NCBI GenBank assembly: GCA_963669155.1
Contig: OZ022581.1
Location: 4,726,300-4,790,299, forward strand
Direction of reading: 5' to 3'
DNA length: 64,000 nucleotides
Source of the DNA: Arbacia lixula
Taxonomy: Eukaryota > Echinodermata > Echinoidea > Arbacioida > Arbaciidae
In this document: in pieces, positions 13,101 through 22,109 of the stretch
Numbering within the stretch: the first letter of the stretch is position 1
How the letters are laid out: each line of letters opens with the position of its first letter
Notes under the pieces: model-generated
Database searches by the model: none
Told to the model about the DNA's origin: nothing
Seen by the model: only the letters and a program-made list of their open reading frames with translations
Program-made: the position numbers and the translations under genes

Positions 13101-16100
13101 CATCAGCTATATGTCATGTGAATCACTCAGTCACTCTGGGTTTAAAGGCCATGTCCGGTCAGTCTTGACACAGGAAAACTACACAATATTTTTTAGCATG
13201 AGGTGTATCGCTGTTTGGTAAACTTGCATAACCTTCTCTGCGAGGCGCAATACTGCATTATGGGAATGGTGTGCATTACCAGTGCAAAAACTACCTCAAT
13301 GGCACAATACATACATAGCTACATGGCGGCCAAACTGGGCTAAGTGTAAATTCCATTTTGTCTCTTGTCACAATTTAAGCATTGCAGTTTAGGATTGATT
13401 ATGTAAGTTTAGGGGAAGAATTTATAGTTTAGGTTCTGGTAAAGTCCAATATAACTCTTTATTCCAAGCCTATTATATAATGTTCTAATCTTGTCTTACC
13501 TGGATAGTTACCTATCCAGCTATAGATTCTACCACCTACAGTCATTTATACCTGGCCTTTCTCCCTTAATTCTAATCCTTCACCTTTTTGATGCAGTGAT
13601 ACTCAAGCATGATGCAATGAAATAGATCCATTGAACCATGATGTATCCTCTTTTTGCCCTATGATAAATCTCTTTTTTCCACAGGGGTTCTTTTATGCTT
13701 TGAGAGGAGTTTCCCCATTATGGTTGTCATGGTAATGCAATAAACAAATCTAAATAGAGTTAAATAAATTTAACTGTGTTAACTTAAAACTTTCACAAAA
13801 TTTTGGAAAAATGTATTCACAGCTTTTGTTATGTTTATTTACAGTATATTGGGGGTGGCTGTGGCGTGAAAGGGCTACTGAAAATCTCCTTTTTCATTAG
13901 CACATATCACCACATACACATAAAAATTGGTTCATGGAGTGTACGGATAAGTACCCACTTAAAATTGTACAACAACTACATGTAACTGAATGTCAATGTC
14001 AATAAGTTTGCATATTATACATTAAAGTGTTACGTCATAATAAGCATATTGTCAAGACAACTGGATCTGAACTGTGGGTTGAACAGACAGCAGTTACATA
14101 ACAGCATGAACTCTCATTCAATGGGATGGGACTGCCCGACACTAGCTCTCTCGAGAAAGGGCCAACCAGTGAAACTCTCATTTGAATGATGTTGTTTTAA
14201 ACTAGAAACCTGCATAATTGTGACAACACCACTTTGATATTCCATAGAGACGTGTATACTGTACAAGTGATCAATACATGTATGTGGTACAAATGTGACA
14301 CTGTCTAAGTATACATCAAGTTGAAATATTGATGCAAACAATGCATCAAAAACTTGCACTAGATCAAATGACACTATACATGCTGTGGCTCCTAGTATAC
14401 TTAAACAAATATGGTCAGTGGTTTCTCTGCAAGCAAAGGAACAATTAATTAGATTTTCTGTTGAGGTCAACCTCATATGATACACTGTACACTGAGCTCT
14501 GATGATTATAACTGTCAGCAACTCTGGTACCTCCACCGTACAAACTTAGAGTACACGTACAGTGTATAATGTTGATAAGGTTGACTGTTACACAGTTTTC
14601 TACAGAAAACACCCCCTACTGGCCCCCTTTATTCTCTCCTATATTCTTATCAACTGAACTTTGTGCATCAGAAATGGACAAACACTCTACAACTGCACAT
14701 ACAGATAATATATGGGGTACCTTTACTTCATATCTTATTATCTTACTAATAAAGCCATTAATCTCAGGTGCAATGTGGGTTTGAGGATGATAGTGCTTGT
14801 GATAAACAGTGAGCGTAGACAATAACAGGCTCTCTTCAATAAAAAGAGACAATCACTTTGTGTGCTGCACCAGTAACCTGACTTATGCTTCAAAGAATAT
14901 GTGTGTGGGCAGCTGTCATTACAATGATCAGTTATTGTATGTGTATGTATATGACCGCATCTGTCAATGCAACAACAAAATAATGCTTAATTTTAATGCT
15001 GTGAAACAAATAAACAGTGGCTCAGTAAGATTATTTAAGCCTCTGTCATGCAAAAACCCAAAACTAACACAAGAGTCTCATAATATGATATTTTGCCCTT
15101 CTTTCATATATATTTTCTGAAGGTTTTACCAATCCACCTTTCTTATTTTTCTGCTTTCAGTAGATTCAATTCATTTCACCATGTCATTCCCCTTTAATAT
15201 AATGGTTATGCACCTTCACGTAGAACCACAAGGCCCTCGCCTCCATTCCGTTGAACTCTTCCAAAGATGCACATCATTTGTCATGTATTCATTGAAAGCA
15301 GTGGAGCTGAAAACACAATTTCCTGAATCATTTGAAGTATCTAATCTGTTTACACAAATCTCTATATGGTTTTCCCTGCCTCCATTGATATGCTTCCTCT
15401 CCCCCCTTTGTGCCAGTACATATTCTGAGCAAAATTCAATGTACATATAGCAAGACTTAAAACAGCCCTACAAATGTATTACTGTAAATACGGGGGTGGG
15501 GGGGGGGGGGAGGGTGTGGGGTGGGGGTGGGGACTCTATTCTTACCCAGACTGCCCCCCTTGCAGCCATTCAGTATCCTCTGTGCCCTCTGCTTGGCATC
15601 TGAAGGGAAGCTGGGGTCATCCAGAAGGGCAGGGTATGTACACAGGGCAAGAACCTACCATGTTGGATCAAACAGAAGTAACACAGTTGACTCAAACACC
15701 ATTTCACACAAAGAATCATCAACTGTGACGTCAGTCATAGTTTTGTATTACATCCCACATACAAAAAATATTACCCTGGAATGGTAAAGAGTGTTCTGAC
15801 TTTTTGTCCCATTATCAATTTATCAGTGAAGTCTGTCATTATTCCTGGTAGAAACTAGGAACTGTATTTTTTATTACAAAGCCATTGTCATGGACTTTAA
15901 ACAGCAATTATCATAAAATGCTCATTTACACACAATATAATTTTGTGGTTTATGAAAGGTTTATTATGGTACAAGCAAAATTTCTTTTTAAAAAACATGA
16001 GGTTGCAGTTTAAAAGGTCTTCACTTGATCAGTTTTTCATTCATATGTGTACTACCTGTACTTCTTCAAAGTTTTTGTTCACTTTTTTTTTTTACAAAAT

Positions 16101-19100
16101 CTAACAAATTATCAATCATTTGAAAAAAACTAACAAATTTCATAAAAATAGATGTGTACAGTTGGAATACTAGGTACTAATACAGTAGTAGTTGACATAC
16201 GAAATATATCAAACCAAAAGACCCTAGACTCAAACAGTAAAAGAAGAAACAAAGCAGCAAAATTTTGAGAAAAACAAGGAAATTATTTGTGATCACAAAT
16301 CTTGACCATGAGCCCAATAATCTTGCTTTTTAAATCCAAGAGAGAAAGTTGATGCTTTGGATGGGCATTGTCTTGTTTTAATATGCATGGTATGCAGGAT
16401 CAATACAAACAGTGTAAATTACATCACTGCACACCTGTGGAGCTGCATCCAATGGTGAATGATCCAAATTCAGAACTAGTACTGTAATCAAGATTGTCAA
16501 AATTTCACAACCTCATTTATAAAATATTGACTTTTCTTCAAACTGTGACCAAACTGTTCAATTTTTCTGCTTTTATTCAATGAAACTTATAACTGATAGG
16601 TGGATTCCTTTTAAGTTTCTATGTGCCATGTGTGTCTTTTTTCACACAGGTTCGAAAGAGCAACATTTATATCTGGCACAACGAGGGTTAAAGGGATAGT
16701 TCACCCTGAAATTAAGTTGGTTTTGATAAAAGCAGAAACCTGAAAGAAACATTAGAGACGGTTTGACGAGAATCTGTTAAAGGATAAGAAAGTCATGATC
16801 TTTTGAAATGTCACTTTTGTGACGTCACGTGCGAGGTGTAGGTTGTGTGCTGTATGATGCCATAAACTGCTCTTTTTTTTTCGATTTTGGTGCAGCAATA
16901 TTTTTTCCATAGAGGTATGTGTGTAAAAACATATAATAAATGTATCAGATACACATATCCTTATAAGAAAATGGACATTTTCAAATAAAATTGTATACAA
17001 CATATGGGAGAGGAACTCACACGTGACATCACAAAATCAAAACTTTAAAAGATCATAACTTTCTAAGCCTTTGACAGATTTTCATCATACTTTCACTGAT
17101 ATGTTCCTTTTATGTTTCTGCCTTTATTGAAACCAAATATCAGGGTGGACTATCCCTTTAAGAATCTATACATTACCTGTCTCAAGAAGGTGAGTGGCTT
17201 CTGGCCCATGGCGTGGGCATCTCCAATATTGCACTTGATAACTGATGAGAAGGGCTTGGGGATTCCCTGTAGTATGGTCAATGATAGGGAGAAACTAGTT
17301 AGCTGGAAGCTCATCAAATGATGTATTTAATCAGTCTAAACAATTGCATACATTAAGTATTTAAATCAGTAGACCAATGGTACAGTGGCTTGCCTTCAAT
17401 ACAGTGACACATGACATAATACAGACAGATACAGACACTATGTGTCACACATTAAATTAGTTCTAAGTAGAAAAATGTATTTTTCTTTTTACTTTTTTTC
17501 AACATTGTCAAATTATCTAAACGTAGAAGTAAAAAAAATATATACAAATAACATCAATAACCGTGGCAATTTGAAGAGCAAAAGGGTGACTTAAACCTTT
17601 CCAGCAAATTACTTATTTGAAGATTAAGTGATAATTGAACTTTGATTTTGCTTTGAAAAATAATTACAAAGTTGTTACATAACAAAAATTGAACAATTTG
17701 TGCAGAAATGTTAGTATTTTAATACTTGGTATAAAAATCATAGCCCCAAATCACATACATGTGTACTTGTGGAACTTGACCCCAAATGGGTTATTGAAGG
17801 AGAATAGAATAGGAAGATGTACACTATCCATTCTAATTTTTTTGCCAAATACTGTACTTTGCTGTTGTTGAGCAGAACCCACTATTGGCTGAAGATGCGT
17901 CACTGCAGCGTTGCTTTGGATTGGAGGATTCCACAAATTCAGCAACGTGTTTTAATTCCATATATGTAAACACAACTCAAATAAGGACAACCAGATGTAT
18001 GATTCAACCTATATCAAGCTTTCACAAAATAAGCAATGTGTTTTTATTATGTAAACACATCTTGAATGAGGACAAACAGTTGACATCAACTTATTTTAGA
18101 TATTATTGATGAGTATGAATATGCCTATGCCTAGGCCAACTACATGTAGATGTACATCCTATGATGACAGATGGAGAAGAAAATAAAGGAGAATAGATTT
18201 CTATAGAAGGCAAGAGTTCCATATGCACCCCCCCATAAAAATTAAAAAAAAATATATAGATCTACATAATTTGATATATATCATCATAATATAGCATAAT
18301 TAGGAGGGGGAAGTGACAAAAATTAGGTTTAGGGTTAGTTTTAGGGTTAGGTTTAGGGTTAAACATCACGGGTAGCTAGCCGCATAGACTCCCGGGGCTA
18401 GGCCGGCTCGGCTCGGGGCTAGGGCCTAGCTAATGACGGGTGCTAATGCAGACCTAGAAATCACATTTTTGGACGAATTCAACGGCTAAGGAATTGTCTA
18501 GGGTTAGGGTTAGGGTTAGGGTTAGGGTCAGGGTTAGGTTTAGGGTTAGGGTTAGGTTTAGGGTTAGGGTTAGGGTCAGGGTTAGGTTTAGAGTTCAAAT
18601 TCATAATGTGCCAAAGCATTTTACTTACCGAGGCCGACCGTCTGAGTGATCATGATAACGCCCTCTACGACACTAAAGAATTAATACATACAATAAATGT
18701 CTAATAGCTTACAACACCTTTAGCTCTCAACTCGTCTACGTGGTATAGTGGAGAAGCTAATGGACTCAGAACTCGACGATCGAGGATCAAAGCTCACTCT
18801 CAACCGACTTTTGCAAGGTAAGGAAATATCCATGTAATGATTCATATGTGAGTATAAACGGAATATCGTGTGAAAAGTTAACAGTGGAGAGAGAGGTGGA
18901 GGGAGAGAGAGGTGGAGAGAGAGAGAGAGAGAGATAACTCCTAAATAATAAAATTTTTATTTTTTTTTTAATTAAAAAAAAAAAAAAATTACACTTTTAA
19001 CCCCCCAAAAATACCTCGTCCCATTTTTTTACTCATCCCCCATCAAAAGAATCGCCCTCTTTTAGACAGTAGGCTATTCCAAAAAAAAAATATGGGGGGT

Positions 19101-20252
19101 GTATATGGAACTCTTTCCCTATAGAACTGTTTATTTTTAGGCCATCCCTCTTTTCCATTCTTTATCATTCAAGGGTTATGAGAAACAGTATTTTGCAGTG
19201 CACTATCCCTTTAATTGATTTTTGGATTAATCAAAACCATGACACAAATCATAGCGTTCATTGCTCTGAATCTACTCGTAGAGTTGTAGCAAACTTTCGT
19301 TAGTAAAAAATACTGTTACAGTTTGATATTCCTAAGGTTTGTTATTCTGAAACACAAAATTGCCTGTACCTCAATGCTCATTAGTCCGAAAACGAAAAAG
19401 GGTTCGTTAATTCGAGCATTTCACGCGAAACTTTCGAAATAACGAACCTTCGGAATAACGAGTGCTTCCCAAAAATAGTAGCCTAACTGCCCATTCATTG
19501 TAAGATCTATTTCATATCGAAGTTCCGAACACAAAATATTTTCAACCCTTCGTTAAATCTATGTTGGGTGTGTGTCTTGCTAAGTTAAGGGTTTGCGATG
19601 AGTTAACCCGTTGTACCCGTTTAAATATGTGCACTCCAAACCCACTCCCAATAACTAGTGATGCCGAAGGTTTTGGGCCCTTGGCCAATAGGCTTAGCTT
19701 AGTGGGCAATGTGGGATGAGCAGTGTAGCAAGCCTACGAATACGATTTTGGAAAGCCTCAACAGGATTTGGCCTGATCCCAAACACTAAAATGTATTGTA
19801 CTTCTAAGTTGACTAAGTTTACACAGACGTCCAACATTAAAGGTCACAGTATGTGGCCCAAAATTCAGGCCCGTTTGCGGCCCAAAATCAAGGCCCTTTG
19901 CGGCGGCCGCGGCGACGCCGGTTCAGCCCCGGCCCCGTCACGTAGATAACCTCTCACGATCCGATCCCGCACTTACCTGCTCCAACTCTTTCTGCAGGGC
20001 CGTCGCTCTCTGCACGATGGGCCCACGGACCGCATACTCCATCACTCGTATGTGGGGATTCATCGACTCCAAAGTCAACACTTTTCCCCTCTTTGAAATC
20101 CCATCGCCATTACAGTTATTATTCATGTTGTTCTCCAACATGCTTCTATTCCCGTTCGCTGCCATTCTCGATATGGCACACCGCCGTGTTGTGCCTGAAA
20201 TGCGTGTTGTTGCTGCGTACGCTTGCTGAGATATCCGAGCAAAAGTGGACAT
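1597..20252 (-). CDS. GPT: Alanine aminotransferase gene (partial, exons 1-7)
   Basis: Seven exons join in frame to 311 codons: 20252-19977, 17266-17177, 15654-15546, 6648-6515, 5225-5112, 2598-2469 and 1676-1597. The family transfers the amino group of alanine to 2-oxoglutarate, giving pyruvate and glutamate, with pyridoxal phosphate (PLP). Visible family signatures in order are [20 protein letters not shown] (residues 64-83), [16 protein letters not shown] (107-122), SAGASEAIR (195-203), [11 protein letters not shown] (222-232), NPGNPTGQV (279-287) and LFILADE (305-311). The Asn of NPGNPTG and the Asp of LADE are PLP-contacting positions in class I/II aminotransferases. Family members are about 490-550 residues, so roughly the last 40% is missing past the left edge, including the Schiff-base lysine (SxSKG motif). 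Order, phase and motifs all fit ALT. I cannot tell GPT1 from GPT2; invertebrates often have a single gene. Confidence 0.95.
1677..2468. other. ALT intron 6
   Basis: 792-bp intron. It contains a short inverted repeat (AGAGTTACGAT at 1775 with ATCGTAACTCT at 1799), a 'GTTGCATAAA' element fragment (1965-2097), and a 30-bp fragment of the repeat also found at 32200 and 53229. No coding signal. Confidence 0.7.
1965..2097. repeat. 'GTTGCATAAA' element, family E (fragment)
   Basis: Begins GGGCCCGTTGCATAAAACTC then carries 'ACCATTAATGGCAACT' and 'TACCATGGTAAC' blocks shared with 11906-12461 and 57671-57828. The right terminus is not seen. Confidence 0.65.
2469..2598 (-). CDS. GPT: ALT exon 6: NPGNPTG motif
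   Basis: 130 nt, phase 0 start, ending with the first base of the Gly in NPGNPTG, donor GTACCA, acceptor TCCACAG. The product is [20 protein letters not shown], then [20 protein letters not shown], then NPT(G). The YYLDE segment and INPGNPTG are diagnostic of ALT. The Asn here contacts the PLP ring hydroxyl in the family. A CT-repeat array (sense strand) adjoins the acceptor. Confidence 0.96.
2599..3530. repeat. GA/CT array with ~245-bp higher-order unit
   Basis: Purine-rich on + and pyrimidine-rich on the ALT sense strand, directly upstream of the exon 6 acceptor. Three larger units are recognisable: AGACAAGACATGG occurs at 2758, 3011 and about 3250, and GATGATAAAACAGG recurs near 2834, 3086 and 3319. 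Spacing is about 240-253 bp. Runs of pure (GA)n separate the unit segments. Open frames across it (Ser-Leu or Arg-Glu rich) are translations of the repeat. Confidence 0.9.
3640..5111. other. ALT intron 5, remaining part
   Basis: AT-rich intron sequence between the array and exon 5. I see no coding segment, array or paired repeat. Confidence 0.6.
5112..5225 (-). CDS. GPT: ALT exon 5
   Basis: 114 nt, 38 codons, phase 0 at both ends, donor GTAGGA and acceptor TGGCAG. The product is [20 protein letters not shown] followed by [29 protein letters not shown] is a hallmark of ALT; the Tyr-Pro segment lies at the PLP/substrate pocket in the family. On the sense strand, the acceptor is directly preceded by an almost pure pyrimidine stretch of about 320 nt. 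Confidence 0.96.
5226..5547. repeat. GGGA/GAGG purine array at exon 5 acceptor
   Basis: About 320 nt of nearly uninterrupted purine on + built of GGGAGA, GGAGG and GAGGGG blocks with only a few pyrimidines. On the ALT sense strand it is an extreme polypyrimidine tract running to the AG of exon 5. Such mirror-type purine runs can adopt triplex (H-DNA) form; that is a family property, not shown here. Confidence 0.9.
5548..6514. other. ALT intron 4, remaining part
   Basis: Ordinary AT-rich intron; nothing coding or repetitive recognised apart from the adjoining purine array. Confidence 0.55.
6515..6648 (-). CDS. GPT: ALT exon 4: PLP phosphate-contact segment
   Basis: 134 nt. The first two bases complete the split Gly, then 44 codons follow to a GTAAGC donor. 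It encodes [20 protein letters not shown], then [15 protein letters not shown], then SAGASEAIR. The motif S-x-GAS-x-AI is where class I/II aminotransferases bind the PLP phosphate through backbone and Ser contacts. Rich in conserved ALT residues. A purine-rich repeat block (on +) begins 136 nt upstream in the sense direction, at 6784. Confidence 0.95.
6784..7165. repeat. GA-rich array, two ~160-bp units
   Basis: Purine-rich on +. Two units share 'AGCGGGA', 'GAGAGAGGAAGAGG' and 'TGAAAGATAAACAGAGAGAG' (at 6910 and 7070, spacing 160 bp), followed by (GA)n and two poly-G runs. It lies 136 nt upstream, in the sense direction, of ALT exon 4. Confidence 0.9.
9544..9668. repeat. 125-bp inverted-repeat element
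   Basis: Ends TACAGTTGGGCCTGAGATCA and (reverse complement of right end) TACAGTGGAGCCTGAGATCA form about 22-bp terminal inverted repeats. The interior repeats 'AGCTGATTGCA..TATTGCA' twice. A typical small MITE shape. Confidence 0.75.
9773..9799. repeat. Poly-C tract
   Basis: Two C runs separated by one A. On the ALT sense strand this is poly-G. Confidence 0.9.
10628..10651. repeat. Short (CT)n
   Basis: About 12 CT units on +. It is the one clear GA/CT array in the window with the pyrimidine strand on +. Confidence 0.85.
10902..11338. repeat. TTAA-flanked chimeric element (A-type left end, C-type right end)
   Basis: Flanked by TTAA at 10898-10901 and 11339-11342. The left part (AGGGTAGTTCACCCTCTAAT ... 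TGTGACGTCATGAGCGAGCT) is family A. The right end (TTTATCTGGCAGACAAAGGG) is family C. The middle GCACCTCGCACATGACACAA is shared by both families. Confidence 0.75.
11906..12461. repeat. 'GTTGCATAAA' element, family E (interrupted)
   Basis: Left end GGGCCCTGTTGCATAAAAGT and right end (reverse complement) GGGTCCTGTTGCATAAAACT are matching inverted termini. The interior carries ACCATTGATGGTAACT-type palindromes. It is interrupted by another inverted-repeat element at 12039-12434. Confidence 0.8.
12039..12434. repeat. 396-bp element with perfect terminal inverted repeats, nested
   Basis: The first 20 bases, AATTCTCCCTATCGCATATA, are matched exactly in reverse complement at the right end (12414-12434); the match runs 21 bp. 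Inner segments pair as well (TGGGACGTATACTTCCGG at about 12112 against CCGGAAGTTCATATCCCA at about 12345). The centre holds degenerate TTAGGG/TTTAGGG repeats (12207-12285). Confidence 0.85.
12802..12873. repeat. 72-bp TTAA-flanked mini element
   Basis: TTAA at 12798-12801 and 12874-12877. Ends ACCCTTTCAGTACCC and GGGACTGAGAGGG are imperfect inverted repeats. Much shorter than the other TTAA elements. Confidence 0.6.
15491..15532. repeat. G-rich tract downstream of ALT exon 3 donor
   Basis: GGGGGTGGGGGGGGGGGGAG with further GGGTGGGG on +; C-rich on the sense strand. Confidence 0.85.
15546..15654 (-). CDS. GPT: ALT exon 3
   Basis: 109 nt, starting in phase 0 and ending with one base of a split Gly codon, donor GTAAGA, acceptor TGGTAG. 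The product begins [20 protein letters not shown] and ends [16 protein letters not shown](G), matching the ALT segment 'VLALCVNPDLL..P.FP.DAKKRAERIL..C.G.SLG'. Beyond the donor the sense strand is C-rich (15491-15535). Confidence 0.95.
16692..17157. repeat. TTAA-flanked foldback element, family A (copy A4, near intact)
   Basis: 466 bp between TTAA at 16688-16691 and 17158-17161. Both tips read AGGGATAGT(T/C)CACCCTGA in inverted orientation, and the arms pair over about 160 bp each. It carries TGACGTCACGTG at 16820-16831. It lies in ALT intron 2. To its left is a family C-like end (ATATCTGGCACAACGAGGGTTAA-type), so it appears to have inserted at that element's TTAA. Confidence 0.88.
17177..17266 (-). 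CDS. GPT: ALT exon 2
   Basis: 90 nt, 30 codons, phase 0 at both ends, acceptor ...CTACAG and donor GTAATG. It encodes [20 protein letters not shown] followed by [10 protein letters not shown], which corresponds to the family segment '(K/P)PF.EVI..NIGDAQAMGQ.PITFLRQ'. The exon is short and highly conserved. A TTAA-flanked element ends 19 nt outside the exon on the donor side. Confidence 0.95.
18322..18592. repeat. Interstitial telomere-like (TTAGGG)n, two blocks
   Basis: Blocks at 18322-18362 and 18498-18592 consist of TTAGGG mixed with TTTAGGG and TCAGGG variants. Between them is a GC-rich stretch with nested GGCTCGG/GGGGCTAGG words. TTAGGG is the telomere repeat of vertebrates and of many marine invertebrates including echinoderms. 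Confidence 0.85.
18731..18812 (+). repeat. tRNA-like segment (possible SINE head)
   Basis: TGGTATAGTGG at 18741-18751 fits the pol III A-box consensus TRGYNNARNGG exactly. A weak B-box-like GATCGAGGATC follows about 35 nt later. The arms do not fold into a clean cloverleaf, so this is not an intact tRNA gene. Confidence 0.3.
19337..19464. repeat. GGTTCGTTATTCC-type inverted-repeat element (F)
   Basis: Left AAGGTTTGTTATTCTGAA and right TTCGGAATAACGAACC-type words are inverted relative to each other, with inner TAGTCCGAA/TTCGTTAATTCGAG words. A related copy is at 27771-27867. Confidence 0.55.
19977..20252 (-). CDS. GPT: ALT exon 1: start codon and N-terminal extension
   Basis: 276 nt, 92 codons, ending phase 0 at a GTAAGT donor. 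I chose the ATG at 20252 because the reading frame upstream offers only GTG. Residues 1-30 ([20 protein letters not shown] then [10 protein letters not shown]) hold six Arg and no Asp or Glu, with many Ser, Thr and Ala, as expected of a mitochondrial presequence. Residues 31-55 are Asn-rich and look unconserved. The conserved ALT core begins near [13 protein letters not shown] at residue 57. A second Met at residue 31 (MAANGNRS) could start a shorter cytosolic form; that is inference. The exon and its flanks (about 19860-20530) are the most CpG-rich part of this region, as expected near a promoter. Confidence 0.92.
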
Positions 20253-20400
20253 TACGAAATCGTACACTACCACTTGACGATCGAACCCGAGGTTATATGA
20301 TGATATGTTAATTATATCCGGACTATGGTTGTGTACCCGTTTCTCGCACCCTGCCCCCTGCTACGTCACGCTACACCGGTGAAATATTGATCGAAAAGGA
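20253..20400 (-). promoter_or_regulatory. ALT promoter-proximal region (approximate)
   Basis: Directly upstream of the chosen ALT start and inside the CpG-enriched interval. No TATA box or transcription start can be fixed from sequence. A TACGTCACG-like CRE half site is at about 20361-20369. The call rests on position only. Confidence 0.35.
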
Positions 20401-20421
20401 GTAGACCTACTCATTTATTAT

Positions 20422-20463
20422 GTAACCTCTCGGAACGTGGCCGGCGAATTTCGGAGAGGTTAC
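20422..20463. repeat. Hairpin with perfect 10-bp arms upstream of ALT
   Basis: GTAACCTCTC at 20422-20431 and GAGAGGTTAC at 20454-20463 pair perfectly around a 22-nt GC-rich loop. It lies about 170-210 bp upstream of the ALT start codon. Confidence 0.6.
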
Positions 20464-20588
20464 ACTTCCGTTTCATGAAACCGGTTTGCACACTTGGAGC
20501 GCGCGCTTTTTGAAAAGAACAAGGGAATCCCGCATGTCGTGGCCTGTTGTGCCAATGGTGTTGGAAATGCAGGTTTTTGGAAAGGGTT

Positions 20589-20619
20589 GGGGGGGGGGGG
20601 GGAGGGGGAGGGGGGGGGG
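20589..20619. repeat. Poly-G tract
   Basis: Two G runs of about 10-13 separated by AGGGGGA on +. Confidence 0.9.
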
Positions 20620-20818
20620 TAATGTCTGTGTAAGTGTGTACATGGTCACGAAAAAGCCAATTTTGGAAAGTATTCACAATTTTCCCCACGAACCATGCTA
20701 ACTGAGTAGTAACGAGTTATTCACCTGTTTTTCGTAGTTCCAACTATCATATCTCCATGTCCTTTTTGCCAATATCAGTTCTACATGGTTCATTTATCAA
20801 GGCCTCATCTTCGTTTAA

Positions 20819-21303
20819 AGGGAAGACCTACCTAAGCTTAAGTTAAGATGGTTTTGATTTAGACGCACAAGCATGAAATGAACATATTAGTGAACATTTG
20901 ACGGAAATCCGCAAAAGGATTTAGTTAGGGATATGTTTTGGAATTTTAATCGGTTTTAATAGGTTTTAATATTGTATAATTTAATATTGCGACGTCACGT
21001 GAGAGATGCTATCCCATAGTTAGGGATATGTTTTTTGAAGTTTTAATAGGTTTTAACATTGTGACGTCACGTGCGAGATGCTCTCCCAGATGCTCTCTCA
21101 TATTTGTGTACTATTCCCCCCATTTCACCCTTTTAGAACTGTGCTTTGATGAAGGAATTAATCTATCATAGTTTGTGTATACAAATAATGTGTCTAATGA
21201 TAATACATTGCTCAGGTAACATGATATATTATCCTAATTTTCTTTTCCCGACGGATTTTCGTTAATCCTCCACTATTATGTTTCATGTTTCATCAAAATC
21301 AAC
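20819..21303. repeat. TTAA element, family A (copy A3, rearranged)
   Basis: TTAA at 20815-20818 and 21304-21307. Tips are diverged. The interior has a duplicated block beginning TTAGGGATATGTTTT at about 20926 and 21019, each followed by GACGTCACGTG (exact TGACGTCACGTG at 21062-21073). It lies within about 1.1 kb upstream of the ALT start. Confidence 0.65.
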
Positions 21304-21952
21304 TTAACATACTAAACTTACACATACATGTACCCCATGCACTTCCGAGTCATGAAGAGTACCAAGATATAAACATTAAAAAATACTTTTCAGGGTTTCT
21401 TAAGTTGTAAATGTGAAATTATTCAATGAATAGGCCAATATTGCGCTAATCAATCATGATTTCATTTTTTTAACAGCTTGTATTATGTATCTAGGCTACC
21501 ACCTCCCTTGATTAAGTTTTACATGCTACACTAGTACTGCTCTACTCTGATAAAAGGAAGCAAATGACAAATCACTCAAATATGGGTTAGAAATATTCAT
21601 CTTGCTGCGAGATCAATCTAACATGATGGTGTTGCAATGCCAATGCAAGTGACCGACACATTTTGCTCATTTACAAGAAAAGTATGTTTTGTTATTTACT
21701 TCCTTTTGTCAGAGTAGGGCAGAGTACTGCAACCATATTCAATTATTTTACAAAAATGGTGTCATTTTACGGCAAGATATGTTAATGCAAAATCTGTGTT
21801 TTCAGATTGATGTCACTGTTTAAATTCCAACGGCTCGATGCAACTTTAATGCATATTGAGCGCATTTCTTTCATACAGTGTCCGTGCTTGTACCACATTC
21901 CATTTTGATCGCTCACCCCGCACAGTAGGCGAGATAGTTTGTTTAACCCTTT

Positions 21953-22045
21953 GTGTGCCAGATAAATAATTGCTCTATAGGAATTGTAAGTATTATTATT
22001 AAGTGAAAATTCACATGTGACATTATGAAGAGTTTTAAACCATGA
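21953..22045 (+). repeat. TTAA-element end, family C
   Basis: Begins TTAACCCTTTGTGTGCCAGA and continues through TTCACATGTGACATTATGAA. It matches, in reverse complement, the right part of the chimeric element at 10902-11338. Confidence 0.6.
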
Positions 22046-22109
22046 AGAACGGAAGAATATTAAAAAATACAGACGATGAGGTTCAAGAAATGAGATCAAG
22101 AACAGTAGA

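Larger units (their letters stand above)
7300..15490. other. ALT intron 3 (8.9 kb), bulk
   Basis: No coding exon recognised. Repeats within it (9544, 9778, 10628, 10902, 11906, 12039, 12802) are listed separately. A 140-codon open frame at 14114-14536 (-) resembles nothing I know and I treat it as chance. Confidence 0.6.
17267..19976. other. ALT intron 1
   Basis: 2710 bp. Contains interstitial telomere-like blocks, a tRNA-like segment, a GA stretch (18890-18935) and a GGTTCGTTATTCC-type element, listed separately. The 3' part near exon 1 (19870-19945) is strongly CpG-rich with GCGGCCGC. Confidence 0.7.

Noticed and set aside
14114-14536. 140-codon open frame in ALT intron 3
   Set aside because: No recognised domain, lies within an intron of the same strand, no splice context. 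Probably chance.
20271-20273. Upstream GTG as ALT start
   Set aside because: Non-ATG start is unlikely here; the first in-frame ATG is at 20252 and gives a sensible presequence.
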